Assembly (NCBI GenBank): GCA_904420185.1
Contig: CAJFUJ010000042.1
Coordinates: 1 to 34,704, forward strand
DNA: 34,704 nucleotides
DNA from: an uncultured Butyricicoccus sp.
Lineage (GTDB): Bacteria; Bacillota; Clostridia; Oscillospirales; Butyricicoccaceae
Direction: 5' to 3'
A program made the position numbers and the translations under genes. Of the stretch, positions 18,416 to 26,491 are shown in pieces. The notes under the pieces are model-generated. The model saw only the letters and a program-made list of their open reading frames with translations. It had not been told where the DNA came from and did not search any database. Position 1 is the first letter of the stretch, and every line of letters starts with the position of its first letter.

Positions 18416-19795
18416 ATGCAAATTCATTTTACTGAAACCGTCTTGCGCGACGCCAACCAGTCTCTCATGGCGACGCGGCTGCGGCTCCAGGATTTTGCAG
18501 ATATCCTGGATACCATCGACCAAGCCGGTTATCATTCTATTGAGTGCTGGGGCGGGGCGACCTTTGACTCCTGCCTGCGGTACCTGGGCGAGGACCCATG
18601 GGAACGCCTGCGCACCATCAAGTCCCACATGAAGCATACCAAACTGCAAATGCTTTTGCGGGGCCAGAACCTGCTCGGTTACCGGCACTATTCGGACGAC
18701 ATGGTGCGCCGGTTTGTGCGCGCGTCCATCGAAAACGGCATGGACATTATCCGTATTTTCGATGCGCTCAATGACCTGCGCAACATCCAAACTGCAGTGG
18801 ATGAGTGCCTAAAAAACAACGGCCACGCCCAGGGGACCATCTGCTACACCCTATCTCCCATCCACAACCTGAACATGTATGTGGGGTTGGGCAAGGAAAT
18901 CGAGCAGATGGGTTGCCAGTCGCTATGTATCAAAGATATGGCGGGCATCATGAGCCCCAAGGAGTGCTTTGACCTGGTGACCGCGCTCAAACAGGAAATC
19001 CACATCCCGATCTATGTCCACACCCATCAAACCACCGGCCTAGGCTTTATGACCTATCTGAAGGCGGCTGAGGCGGGTGCGGATGGAATCGACTGCGCCA
19101 TCTCCTCCTTTGCCGGCGGCACCAGCCAGCCCGCAACCGAAACCATGGCCTATGCCTTGGGCCAGATGGGCTACGACTGTGGGGTGGATTCCACCGTACT
19201 CAAAAAAATCAACGACTTTTTCGTGCCTGAGGAACGTAAGTTCATCCAGGACGGCGTGTTCGACCCCTCTGTGTTGGGTGTCAAAGCGGATGCACTTGTT
19301 TACCAGATCCCGGGCGGCATGCTCTCCAACCTGATGGCCCAGCTCAAGGCCCAAGGCGCCATCGACCGGCTGGACGAGGTGCTTGCAGAAACCCCTCGCG
19401 TCCGTGCCGATCTGGGCTATCCGCCGCTGGTCACACCGCTCTCTCAAATGGTCGGCGTGCAGGCTACGGTCAACGTGTTGGTGGGCGAGCGATACAAGAA
19501 TATCGGTAAGGAGATCAAGGCCTATATCAAGGGGGAATACGGCAAAGCGCCCGGCCCCATCAACCCCGAACTGATGCAAAAGGTGCTGGGCGACGAGCAG
19601 CCGCTCACCGGCCGGTATGCCGAAACCATTGCGCCCGAATTTGAAAAGGCCAAGGCCGAGCTCGGCGATAAAGCCCAATCCGACCTGGATGTGCTGTCCT
19701 ATATCTGTTTTCCACAACAGGCGCTCGCCTTTTTTGCCGAGCGGGAAAAGAAAAAGCCCCTCGTTGCCACTTATACGTTTGAGGAGGTGCAATAA
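18416..19795 (+). CDS. oadA: Oxaloacetate decarboxylase subunit alpha (carboxyltransferase)
   Basis: Carboxyltransferase of a Na+-translocating decarboxylase: it moves the carboxyl group from oxaloacetate to biotin. It is 459 residues, shorter than fused forms (about 590) because the biotin domain is encoded separately two genes on. Metal-site residues of the 5S transcarboxylase/pyruvate carboxylase family are in place: D12 (LRDANQSL), K173 to be carbamylated (CIKDMAG) and H202/H204 (YVHTHQTTGLG). It has the conserved C-terminal PYC-OADA part (ADLGYPPLVTPLSQMVGVQA). AAAGGGAAG precedes the ATG. It is first in an operon with gamma, biotin carrier and beta subunits; a pyruvate carboxylase B role is less likely since OadB is present. 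Confidence 0.93.
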   Translation: MQIHFTETVLRDANQSLMATRLRLQDFADILDTIDQAGYHSIECWGGATFDSCLRYLGEDPWERLRTIKSHMKHTKLQMLLRGQNLLGYRHYSDDMVRRFVRASIENGMDIIRIFDALNDLRNIQTAVDECLKNNGHAQGTICYTLSPIHNLNMYVGLGKEIEQMGCQSLCIKDMAGIMSPKECFDLVTALKQEIHIPIYVHTHQTTGLGFMTYLKAAEAGADGIDCAISSFAGGTSQPATETMAYALGQMGYDCGVDSTVLKKINDFFVPEERKFIQDGVFDPSVLGVKADALVYQIPGGMLSNLMAQLKAQGAIDRLDEVLAETPRVRADLGYPPLVTPLSQMVGVQATVNVLVGERYKNIGKEIKAYIKGEYGKAPGPINPELMQKVLGDEQPLTGRYAETIAPEFEKAKAELGDKAQSDLDVLSYICFPQQALAFFAEREKKKPLVATYTFEEVQ

Positions 19796-19797
19796 CC

Positions 19798-20130
19798 ATG
19801 GGGAACCTTTCGATCAGCGCGCTCCTCGTCGCGTTGTCTGGTATTGTCATCGTATTTATCATGCTGGCTGTGCTGTGCATGATTATTCCGCTGATCTCCA
19901 AAGCCGTGCAGTCCACCCAAAAGCCTGCTGTGCGTGAGCGTGTATCCAGCCCGCCGCCGCAGCGTCCGGCCCCGCCACCGCGTCCGGCTGCCACACCGGC
20001 TGCCGCGCCCAGCGGACCTTCACTGATCGGCGTGGACGAAAAAACCGCGGCTTGCATCATGGCGATTGTCAGCCATGAAACCGGCATTCCGCTGTCTGAG
20101 CTGAACTTTCAGCGCATTCAAGCGATTTAA
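19798..20130 (+). CDS. oadG: Decarboxylase gamma-type subunit (OadG-like)
   Basis: A 110-residue small subunit. It has one N-terminal membrane helix (about 8-36, [20 protein letters not shown]), a Pro/Ala-rich linker (about 42-75) and a short soluble end ([19 protein letters not shown]). This is the plan of OadG/MmdD, which assembles the soluble alpha part onto the membrane beta part. It starts 2 bases after the oadA stop with GAGGAGG inside the end of oadA, so it is translationally coupled. Similarity to any one relative is weak because the family is poorly conserved. Confidence 0.82.
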   Translation: MGNLSISALLVALSGIVIVFIMLAVLCMIIPLISKAVQSTQKPAVRERVSSPPPQRPAPPPRPAATPAAAPSGPSLIGVDEKTAACIMAIVSHETGIPLSELNFQRIQAI

Positions 20131-20150
20131 ACGCACAGGGGGAATCAAAA

Positions 20151-20531
20151 ATGAAATATGTTGTCACATTAAACGGCAAAAAATATGAAGTCGAAGTAGA
20201 GAAAGGGCAAGCAACTGCCGTGTATGCCGGTGAAGCTGCCGCCGCGCCTACGCCACCGCCTGCACCTGCTGCCGCTGCACCCGCACCCACGCCTGCACCT
20301 GCTGCTGCGCCCGGCGCAGGTGATCCGGTTGCTGCGCCCATGCCGGGCACCATTTTGGATGTGCGCTGTGCAAACGGCCAGACCGTCAAAAAAGGCGATG
20401 TGCTGTTCATCCTGGAAGCCATGAAGATGGAGAACGAGATCTTTGCCCCGCGCAACGGCACGGTTACATCGGTGACAACCAGCAAGGGTTCCATGGTGGA
20501 AACAGGCGCTGTTCTCTGCACCCTGGCATAA
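20151..20531 (+). CDS. Biotin carboxyl carrier subunit of the decarboxylase
   Basis: A 126-residue biotinyl protein that shuttles carboxyl groups between OadA and OadB. It has an N-terminal strand region ([20 protein letters not shown]), a Pro/Ala linker (about 28-60) and a biotinyl domain (about 60-126). The biotin attachment site is EAMKMEN with K92 as the modified lysine. The preceding [20 protein letters not shown] is typical. AGGGGGAATC precedes the ATG. It belongs to the oad operon, 20 bases after the gamma gene and 12 before oadB. Confidence 0.95.
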   Translation: MKYVVTLNGKKYEVEVEKGQATAVYAGEAAAAPTPPPAPAAAAPAPTPAPAAAPGAGDPVAAPMPGTILDVRCANGQTVKKGDVLFILEAMKMENEIFAPRNGTVTSVTTSKGSMVETGAVLCTLA

Positions 20532-20543
20532 GGAGGGGATCAC

Positions 20544-21713
20544 ATGAGCGGCTTCTCCTTTTTTGGCACACTGGAACGTATTCTTGCTGAGTCAGGCTTT
20601 GCCTCCTTTTTAAACGACCCGCGCAACCTGATCATGATCGTTGTCGCCTGCATTCTGCTGTATCTGGGCATCGGGAAAAAATTTGAGCCGCTGTTGCTTG
20701 TACCGATTGCCTTTGGCATTTTGTTGGCCAACTTCCCGCTGACCGGCCTGCTGAGCGAGCCGGCTGTCGCGGCCGACGGCACAGTGACCAGCCCTGGCTT
20801 TTTGTGGGTCATTTATCAGGGTGTGCAGCACGCCATTTACCCATCGATTATCTTTATGGGCATTGGTGCAATGACCGACTTTGGCCCGCTGATCGCCCGC
20901 CCATCCTCTTTGCTACTCGGTGCGGCCGCGCAGTTTGGCATCTTCACCGCCTTCCTGCTCGCGCTGGCGCTGGGCTTTGACCCGGCAGTTGCGGCAGCCA
21001 TCGGCGTCATCGGCGGCGCGGACGGCCCCACCGCCATCCTGACTGCCTCCCGTCTGGCGGCTGACTATTTGCCCGCCATCGCCATTGCGGCGTATTCCTA
21101 TATGGCGCTCATCCCACTCATCCAGCCGCCCATTATGCGCGCGCTCACAACGACCAAAGAGCGGGAGGTCAAGATGGAACAGCTGCGCCCTGTTTCCAAG
21201 GCCGAAAAGATCGTCTTCCCCATCGCGGTCGCTATTTTCGTGATTCTGTTGCTGCCAGATACTGCACCGCTGATCGGTATGCTGATGCTCGGCAACCTAT
21301 TCCGCGAATGCGGCGTGACCGAGCGCCTGTCGGATACCGCACAAAACGCGCTGTGTAATATCGTGACCATCTTTTTGGGGCTTGCAGTCGGCTGCAAGGC
21401 AGCGGCAGACACCTTCCTGACTTGGGATACCATTAAGATTCTGATTTTGGGCCTGCTGGCTTTCATGCTGTCCACCGTGGGCGGCGTGCTGTTCGGCAAG
21501 GTGATGTACCGCATCTCTGGCGGTAAGATCAATCCGTTGATCGGTTCGGCCGGGGTATCGGCCGTCCCGATGGCCGCGCGTGTGTCCCAGGTAGAAGGCC
21601 AGAAGGCAAATCCAGCCAACTTCCTGCTCATGCACGCCATGGGCCCCAATGTCGCAGGGGTCATTGGGTCGGCAGTTGCTGCCGGTTTCTTCCTCAAGGT
21701 CTTTGGCGGCTAA
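20544..21713 (+). CDS. oadB: Na+-translocating decarboxylase subunit beta
   Basis: Integral membrane subunit that decarboxylates carboxybiotin and pumps Na+ out. It is 389 residues, full length, with about nine hydrophobic segments. The key family region [12 protein letters not shown] (about 154-165) carries D160, the likely Na+/proton-binding aspartate. Also conserved are [17 protein letters not shown] and [18 protein letters not shown] near the C-terminus. AAGGAGGGGATCAC precedes the ATG. It is the last gene of the operon and is followed by a strong terminator. The beta family serves several decarboxylases; alpha identity points to oxaloacetate. Confidence 0.95.
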   Translation: MSGFSFFGTLERILAESGFASFLNDPRNLIMIVVACILLYLGIGKKFEPLLLVPIAFGILLANFPLTGLLSEPAVAADGTVTSPGFLWVIYQGVQHAIYPSIIFMGIGAMTDFGPLIARPSSLLLGAAAQFGIFTAFLLALALGFDPAVAAAIGVIGGADGPTAILTASRLAADYLPAIAIAAYSYMALIPLIQPPIMRALTTTKEREVKMEQLRPVSKAEKIVFPIAVAIFVILLLPDTAPLIGMLMLGNLFRECGVTERLSDTAQNALCNIVTIFLGLAVGCKAAADTFLTWDTIKILILGLLAFMLSTVGGVLFGKVMYRISGGKINPLIGSAGVSAVPMAARVSQVEGQKANPANFLLMHAMGPNVAGVIGSAVAAGFFLKVFGG

Positions 21714-21733
21714 GCTACATATCCCTGTTTTTC

Positions 21734-21773
21734 AGCCCGGTTTCTGCTTTGCTCAGAAACCGGGCTTTATTTT
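21734..21773 (+). terminator. Intrinsic terminator of the oad operon
   Basis: Perfect 13-base stem AGCCCGGTTTCTG / CAGAAACCGGGCT (21734-21746, 21754-21766) followed by TTATTTT. Confidence 0.92.
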
Positions 21774-21786
21774 GCAACCATACAGG

Positions 21787-21820
21787 AAGAACGGCGGCCC
21801 CAAAAGGGGCCGCCGTTCTT
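21787..21820 (+). terminator. Second, tandem GC-rich hairpin after the oad operon
   Basis: Perfect 15-base stem AAGAACGGCGGCCCC / GGGGCCGCCGTTCTT with loop AAAA. Only a weak T-tract (TTCTTC) follows. It may be a back-up terminator or an mRNA-stabilising stem. Confidence 0.6.
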
Positions 21821-21879
21821 CACAATCAGGGGGTTAAAACCAAAAGAAAAAAGAAAAGGGGAAATGTTAAGATATGATC

Positions 21880-22045
21880 AAAAGAAAAGAAAGAGGGGGG
21901 AAGCGACGGAAGGCGGGAAATAACGCCTTCCGCGCTTCATGAAATGGGGGAAATAGGGGTAGAGGTAAAATAGAATTTGCACTACCTTGCTTGGTATGCT
22001 CTCTTCTGCTTTACGAGTATAGTATAGCATCTGTTTGCCTTCCAA
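21880..22045 (-). ncRNA. Candidate small RNA (unproven)
   Basis: On the minus strand a promoter-like TTGGAA (22045-22040), 18-base spacer, TATACT (22021-22016) is followed about 70 bases later by a 15-base-pair hairpin (arms 21900-21915 and 21924-21938, one bulged A). A C- then U-rich tail (C5 then CTTTCTTTTCTTTT-like) comes next. This would give a transcript of about 110-130 bases with no reading frame. No known family is recognised and the tail is not a classical U-tract, so confidence is low. Confidence 0.3.
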
Positions 22046-22169
22046 TTATGAACACAGTATGAATGGACTGTGAAACAATTTTGAAATTGGAGATTTGGGC
22101 AGCGCGCGCCTTTGGCGGAAAATTTGCGCGCCCAGCACACCGGCACGCTTTTTCCGCAGGGGTTCTCTC

Positions 22170-22198
22170 TTGTGTTTCTTGGCAAATTGTGATACGCT
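22170..22198 (+). promoter_or_regulatory. Probable promoter of the stalk-domain protein gene
   Basis: TTGTGT (22170-22175), 17-base spacer, TACGCT (22193-22198). The -10 box is weak, so this is tentative. Confidence 0.45.
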
Positions 22199-22250
22199 AA
22201 TAACAGCAGGCGCACGGCGCCTTTTATCTTCGAGCAAGTGAGGTTCTAGT

Positions 22251-23573
22251 ATGAAACATCATCTTTTCCGCCCGCTGGCAACCGCATTCTGTACGGCGCT
22301 TTTGCTGGGCGGCTTGTCCCTCCCCGCCCAAGCGGCCGGCGAAATCACGGTCCGGGTCGATGACCAAGCGGTCTCTTTTACGGATGCCTACCCGCTGCTG
22401 CGCGACGACCGCACCTACGTCCCCTTCCGCGCAATTTTCGAGCAGATGGATGCCAGTGTTTCGTGGGACGGCGCAACCCAGACGGTCACCGCTGTGCGCG
22501 ACGGCCGCACGGTGGTCTTCCAAATCGGGCAGACCGATATTCAAATTACGGAGGATGGCCAATCCCACACCGTATCCACCGACGCCGCGCCTTTTATCGA
22601 GGGCAGCCGCACCTATGTGCCGGTACGCTTTGCCTCTGAGTCCTTTGGTGCGTGCGTAGATTGGGTGCAGTCCACCCAAACCGTGCTGATTGTCGATGTC
22701 GATTCGCTCATCGACCAGGCCTACGCCGATGCCTTCGGCTATATGGACGCCTATTTGCAACTCGCCGGGCAGGACGGCACCCGCACCGGCTCCTTCACCC
22801 TTTCCGGCCAATACCAGGCCGCCATGGGCAGCCTTCCCATCCAGCTCTCCGGCTCGGCCGCAGGCCAATCAAGCGCAGGCGCCGACGCCCTTTCCGGCGC
22901 GATGCAGTTGGATACTGCTGCCATCCAGGCCGCCATTGCCACCAACGAGGGGACAGAGGTGATCGACAGCCGTATCCAGGCGCTGTTGGACAGCCTGTCC
23001 AATTCCTCCTACGAGGCCATCTTCAGCCGGACCGACCGCGCGCTCTATCTGTCCGGTGCACTGGCCACCGAACTGGGGGCCGAGGCAGACGGCTGGCTGG
23101 CCATCCCCTTTGATGTGCTCGCCGGGCAAACAGCTGGCGGCCTGCTCGCTGCACCGGCATACGATTCCTTTGCCGAGTATGCCGCATCGCTGGCCCAGCA
23201 GCTTGACCTGGAGGCGGCGCCCGACACCACCGTACAAACCGTGCGCACCTTCTTGGAGGGCGTCCGGTCCTCCTATGGCGACCAGGCCTTTACCCGCAGC
23301 GATACCCAAGCCACGCTCACGAACAGCGACTGCAACCTGGCGCTGACCTACACCGGTGAGACGCTCACCCAGGCTGAGCTGTCCTGCTCTGCCCAGGAAA
23401 ATGGCGTGTCTTATACGGCGTCAGCCCGGCACGCATCCACCGGCCTGCAGCTCCAGCTGTCGCGCACGGACAGCGCCGGTTCGTCGCTGTCATTCTCCAT
23501 TTCACTGGACGCCACGCCCGGCGAGAGCAGCCCGGCAGTGCGTCCGTCCGGTGACGTAACTGACTGGCAATAA
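22251..23573 (+). CDS. Exported protein with copper-amine-oxidase-like N-terminal (stalk) domain
   Basis: A 440-residue secreted protein. The signal peptide is about residues 1-28 (hydrophobic core ATAFCTALLLGGLSLPAQA). Residues 30-150 are the stalk domain first named from copper amine oxidases: VRVDDQAVSFTDAYPLLRDD, RTYVPFRAIFEQMDASVSWD and RTYVPVRFASESFGACVDW are its repeated marks. No amine oxidase catalytic domain follows; residues 155-440 are Ser/Ala/Thr/Gln-rich with mostly beta-prone sequence and are not recognised. Firmicutes use this domain in many wall-associated proteins of unknown role. GTGAGG precedes the ATG; the gene is alone in its transcript. Confidence 0.82.
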   Translation: MKHHLFRPLATAFCTALLLGGLSLPAQAAGEITVRVDDQAVSFTDAYPLLRDDRTYVPFRAIFEQMDASVSWDGATQTVTAVRDGRTVVFQIGQTDIQITEDGQSHTVSTDAAPFIEGSRTYVPVRFASESFGACVDWVQSTQTVLIVDVDSLIDQAYADAFGYMDAYLQLAGQDGTRTGSFTLSGQYQAAMGSLPIQLSGSAAGQSSAGADALSGAMQLDTAAIQAAIATNEGTEVIDSRIQALLDSLSNSSYEAIFSRTDRALYLSGALATELGAEADGWLAIPFDVLAGQTAGGLLAAPAYDSFAEYAASLAQQLDLEAAPDTTVQTVRTFLEGVRSSYGDQAFTRSDTQATLTNSDCNLALTYTGETLTQAELSCSAQENGVSYTASARHASTGLQLQLSRTDSAGSSLSFSISLDATPGESSPAVRPSGDVTDWQ

Positions 23574-23587
23574 TCCTTACAGAAAAG

Positions 23588-23629
23588 TACAGAGGGGAAC
23601 CGCCCATCCGGCTCCCCTCTGTATTTTTT
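23588..23629. terminator. Bidirectional intrinsic terminator
   Basis: Perfect 11-base stem TACAGAGGGGA / TCCCCTCTGTA (23588-23598, 23613-23623) followed by T6 on the plus strand and CTTTTCT on the minus strand. It overlaps the last bases of the converging CPCC gene by two bases. Confidence 0.88.
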
Positions 23630-23909
23630 ATTCCCAAATCCGCCAAGGCATACAGCTGCCAAAGGCGCGGAAATTCATCTGCGCTTCCTCCAGGCTCAGG
23701 CCTTCATTGGCCTGGCTGGGCTGGGTTGGGTCGTCCTGTGCGGCCTGGTCGATCTCCCAGCCGCACACTGGACAGCAATCGCCCTCCTGTGGTGCGATGC
23801 GGTAGGCGGCAGCGCAGCAAGGACAGGGGACTGCGTCATCCCAGAGTGCAAATGTCCAAGCATCCGGCGCAGACATCTCTTCATCCGAAAAAGATTCGTC
23901 CTCCCACAT
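23628..23909 (-). CDS. CPCC-type cysteine-rich protein
   Basis: A 93-residue protein with the CPCC domain: PCPCCAAAYRI (C29, C31, C32), CCPVCGWEID (C45, C46, C49), a DDPTQPSQANEGLSLEEA segment and the ending QMNFRAFG. The cysteine pattern suggests one bound zinc; the function is unknown. The ATG at 23909 is chosen because TGAGGA, which overlaps the exonuclease stop codon, lies 8 bases before it. It is the last gene of the aminotransferase - exonuclease III unit. The N-terminal 20 residues are acidic and not part of the domain. Confidence 0.82.
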   Translation of the reverse strand: MWEDESFSDEEMSAPDAWTFALWDDAVPCPCCAAAYRIAPQEGDCCPVCGWEIDQAAQDDPTQPSQANEGLSLEEAQMNFRAFGSCMPWRIWE

Positions 23910-23919
23910 GCTGCAATCC

Positions 23920-24669
23920 TCACGCAATTTCGATCGCCACCGGGCAATGGTCAGACCCCTGCACCTCGGTCAGGATGCGCGCCGACCGGACCCGGCCGAT
24001 GAACCGCTCGGACACCAAAAAATAGTCAATGCGCCAACCGGCGTTCTTTTCGCGCGCTTTAAACCGGTAGCTCCACCATGAGTAGACGCCCTGGGTATCC
24101 GGATAGAAATGGCGCCAGGTGTCCACAAACCCGGCTGCGAGCAGTTCGGTCATCTTCTGCCGCTCCTCGTCGGTAAAACCGGCGTTGTGGCGGTTGGTCT
24201 TGGGGTTTTTGAGGTCGATTTCGGTGTGTGCAACATTCATATCGCCGCAGATGATGACCGGTTTGACCGCATCCAGCCGCTGGACATAGGCGCGGAAATC
24301 GTCCTCCCATTGCAGCCGGTAGGGCAAACGCTTGAGCTCGTTTTGCGCATTGGGCACATAGACGGTGACCAGGAAAAATTCCGGATATTCGGCCGTGATC
24401 ACCCGTCCCTCGTGGTCGTGCTGCTCGATACCCAGGTTGTAGGTCACCTGCAACGGCTCGGTTTTGGAAAACAGGGCTGTGCCCGAATACCCTTTTTTTT
24501 CAGCCGAGCACCAATATTCGTGATAGCCTTCGACCGGCGGCGCCTGATCCGGCTGCAATTTGGTCTCTTGCAGGCACATCATATCCGGCTGTTCGGCGGC
24601 CAAAAAATCAAAAAACCCCTTACCTGCGCAGGCGCGCAGACCGTTGACGTTCCATGAAATCAGCTTCAT
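23920..24669 (-). CDS. xth: Exodeoxyribonuclease III (AP endonuclease)
   Basis: Mg2+-dependent AP endonuclease and 3'-5' exonuclease of base-excision repair, 249 residues. Catalytic marks are N7 (SWNVNGLRA), E35 (CLQETKL), the GDMNVAH block with its Asp and Asn, and the C-terminal GSDHCPV (D240, H241). The insertion [19 protein letters not shown] and the block [19 protein letters not shown] are characteristic of the ExoA/Xth group. Its ATG lies 21 bases after the aminotransferase stop codon, so the two should be co-transcribed. Confidence 0.96.
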   Translation of the reverse strand: MKLISWNVNGLRACAGKGFFDFLAAEQPDMMCLQETKLQPDQAPPVEGYHEYWCSAEKKGYSGTALFSKTEPLQVTYNLGIEQHDHEGRVITAEYPEFFLVTVYVPNAQNELKRLPYRLQWEDDFRAYVQRLDAVKPVIICGDMNVAHTEIDLKNPKTNRHNAGFTDEERQKMTELLAAGFVDTWRHFYPDTQGVYSWWSYRFKAREKNAGWRIDYFLVSERFIGRVRSARILTEVQGSDHCPVAIEIA

Positions 24670-24690
24670 CCCAGTTCCTCCAAAGAAAAT

Positions 24691-25863
24691 TCATCGATTG
24701 GCATTTAATATCCCGCTCTCTTGGATGCGGCGCACAGCTTGTTCCATACGTTCGGGCGGCTCCACCAGGGCAAAGCGGACATAGCCCTGCCCGCCCTCGC
24801 CGAAGCTCTCGCCCGGCACGCAGATAACGCCGGTTTTCTCCATCAGCTCCAGGACAAAGGCCGCCGAACTGTCAAAACCCGCCGGGATCTTGGCCCAGAC
24901 AAACATGGTACTGGGGCTGTCCGGCACCGCCCAGCCGATGCGCCGCAGCCCACCGCACAAAGCATCCCGGCGGGCCTGGTACCCGGCGCGGTTGCGCTGC
25001 ACGATCTCCTGTGGCCCGTTCAGCGCCGCAACCGCCCCAGCCTGCGCGGGCAGCCACATGCCGTAGTCGATCTGGGAGCGGAAGGCCCGGAACCGTTCGA
25101 TCACCGCCTGGTTGCCGACCGCAAACGAAACCCGCATACCGGTCAGGTTGTAGGTTTTGGAGAGCGAGTTGAACTCGATGCCCACGTCCATCGCCCCAGG
25201 GATGGACAGGAAGGAGATCCCTTCCCCGCCGTCCAGCACCAGGTCGGAATAAGCGTTGTCGTGCAGGATGAGGATATCATAGTGTTTGGCAAAGTCCACC
25301 AGTTCCTCGTAAAAAGCAGGGGATGCCACAGCGGTTGTCGGGTTGTTGGGATAGGAGACCACCATCAGCGATGCGCGGCGCGCCACCTCTTCGGGGATGT
25401 CGGCAAAATCCAGCTGCCAGCCCTTTTCCTCGTAGAGCGGGTACAGCCCGACCTCAGCCCCGGTGAGCATGGGGCCAAAGCTGAAGATGGGGTAACCCGG
25501 GTCGGGCGCCAGGGCCAAACCGTTTTCTCCGATAAAAGGGAAGGCGATGTGGGCGATGCCCTCCTGCGAGCCGCCTACACTCATAATCTGCGCTGGGGCC
25601 AGCTGCACGCCGTAGCGGCGCGCATACCAATTTTGCACGGCGGACACCAGCGCTGGGGTATCGTGCATCGCGTAGCGGTAATTCTCCGGTCGCATTGCCG
25701 CCTCAGCCACCGCCTGCATGACGTGGGCATCCGGCACAAAATCAGGCGCACCGATGGATAGGTTGATGACATCGACCCCCTGGGCATACAATGCTTTTTT
25801 TCTTTCATCCAGTTGATTGAAAATATTCGATTCGGTCTGTTGGCCGAATTTTACAAAGCGCAT
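24691..25863 (-). CDS. PLP aminotransferase, LL-diaminopimelate aminotransferase-like
   Basis: Fold-type I aminotransferase of 390 residues. Marks are LSIGAPDFVPD, PENYRYAMHDT, DPGYPIFSFG, YPNNPTTAVA, HDNAYSDLV and the PLP lysine K236 in SLSKTYNLTGMR. The pattern fits the branch holding DapL-type enzymes (lysine and wall synthesis) and related alanine/aspartate enzymes; the substrate cannot be fixed from sequence alone. The ATG at 25863 is used: the upstream in-frame GTG at 25929 falls at the predicted transcription start. The ribosome site (AAGAGAAG) is weak and somewhat distant. Confidence 0.88.
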   Translation of the reverse strand: MRFVKFGQQTESNIFNQLDERKKALYAQGVDVINLSIGAPDFVPDAHVMQAVAEAAMRPENYRYAMHDTPALVSAVQNWYARRYGVQLAPAQIMSVGGSQEGIAHIAFPFIGENGLALAPDPGYPIFSFGPMLTGAEVGLYPLYEEKGWQLDFADIPEEVARRASLMVVSYPNNPTTAVASPAFYEELVDFAKHYDILILHDNAYSDLVLDGGEGISFLSIPGAMDVGIEFNSLSKTYNLTGMRVSFAVGNQAVIERFRAFRSQIDYGMWLPAQAGAVAALNGPQEIVQRNRAGYQARRDALCGGLRRIGWAVPDSPSTMFVWAKIPAGFDSSAAFVLELMEKTGVICVPGESFGEGGQGYVRFALVEPPERMEQAVRRIQESGILNANR

Positions 25864-25937
25864 GAACCAATTACACTTCTCTTTCTTTATTCGCCCGAAA
25901 GGCTGGAATTTGGGCGCACAGCGCGCCACTCCTTGCC

Positions 25938-25946
25938 ATTATACCA
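25938..25946 (-). promoter_or_regulatory. Extended -10 promoter of the aminotransferase unit
   Basis: Minus strand TG-G-TATAAT (25946-25938), a full extended -10 element. No clear -35 box is seen, as is common with this type. Confidence 0.7.
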
Positions 25947-26073
25947 TGTACCGCCCGGAAAAAACAGACCCAAAAACCGGCGTTTATGCACCCAAGGCCG
26001 CGCAAGTAGTGGTCTTGCGCCTGATTTTTCTCATATCTTTCCCTTTTCGGTCATTTGTTTTCCATATTGTTGC

Positions 26074-26102
26074 TTGACTTCTCCGCACAAAGCATATACA
26101 CT
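26074..26102 (+). promoter_or_regulatory. Sigma-A promoter of the small-gene pair
   Basis: TTGACT (26074-26079), 17-base spacer, TACACT (26097-26102). The leader is about 130 bases with no clear structure. Confidence 0.75.
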
Positions 26103-26239
26103 GAGAATATCTACAAAGCGGATTGAAAGCAGGGTTCTGTTTCCCTTCCCTTTGCTTTACAGGCTTTTCCTTGTTTGTGCGCTCCTCCAGGCGGCAAACG
26201 GGTCAAGACTTGTCCAATAAACTGAAAAGGAGGACTTGC

Positions 26240-26479
26240 ATGAAGCGTCTTACCACCCGTACCGCAGATGGCGTGTCTACATCCGACCCAGCCGCCGCGC
26301 TGGAGCGGCTAGCGCAGATCGAGGATATGCTCGAAGGGTTGCAGGCGGAATCGGCGCAGATTGCGCTGGAGCTTGATACATTGCGCGTACAGGGCCGCAC
26401 CAAATCCCCTCGTTTCCGTGAACAGCTGGCGCGCAAGATGACCAACCGCGAAATTCTTTCCCGTTTCGGGATCGTATGA
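26240..26479 (+). CDS. Small hypothetical protein
   Basis: A 79-residue soluble protein starting MKRLTTRTADGVSTSDPAAA. The middle (about 20-50, LERLAQIEDMLEGLQAESAQ) is a likely coiled coil. The end RTKSPRFREQLARKMTNREI is basic. The opening and closing patterns recall small proteins found in Clostridia and their phages, but I cannot name a function. AAAAGGAGG stands 6 bases before the ATG, and good codon use supports it as a real gene. It is 12 bases before the membrane protein gene. Confidence 0.75.
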   Translation: MKRLTTRTADGVSTSDPAAALERLAQIEDMLEGLQAESAQIALELDTLRVQGRTKSPRFREQLARKMTNREILSRFGIV

Positions 26480-26491
26480 GGTGAATGATTC

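Larger units (their letters stand above)
21714..22250. other. Intergenic region after oadB
   Basis: This 537-base gap holds the oadB terminator, a second perfect GC hairpin, a purine-rich stretch (about 21838-21900, mostly A and G on the plus strand) and a 15-base-pair hairpin (21900-21938). A minus-strand promoter-like pair, a GC-rich imperfect hairpin (22096-22134) and the promoter of the stalk-domain gene follow. I find no convincing protein gene; very short frames here lack properly spaced ribosome sites. Confidence 0.6.
25864..26239. other. Divergent intergenic region
   Basis: This 376-base gap holds the minus promoter of the aminotransferase unit (25938-25946) and the plus promoter of the small-gene pair (26074-26102). 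A plus-strand hairpin GCGCAAG/CTTGCGC (26000-26006, 26014-26020) with TGATTTTTC after it looks like a terminator but has no gene before it. I see no further gene. Confidence 0.6.

Noticed and set aside
21864-21940. Very short frames (about 20 codons) starting at ATGs in the purine-rich stretch.
   Set aside because: Ribosome-site spacing is poor, products are simply Lys/Arg/Gly-rich, and the frames run through a strong hairpin.
22096-22134. GC-rich imperfect hairpin before the stalk-domain gene.
   Set aside because: No U-tract follows on either strand and the arms are interrupted, so it is not called a terminator.
24721-25761. Long plus-strand open frame opposite the aminotransferase gene.
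   Set aside because: Shadow of the real minus-strand gene; Arg/His/Gly-rich, no recognisable domain, no ribosome site.
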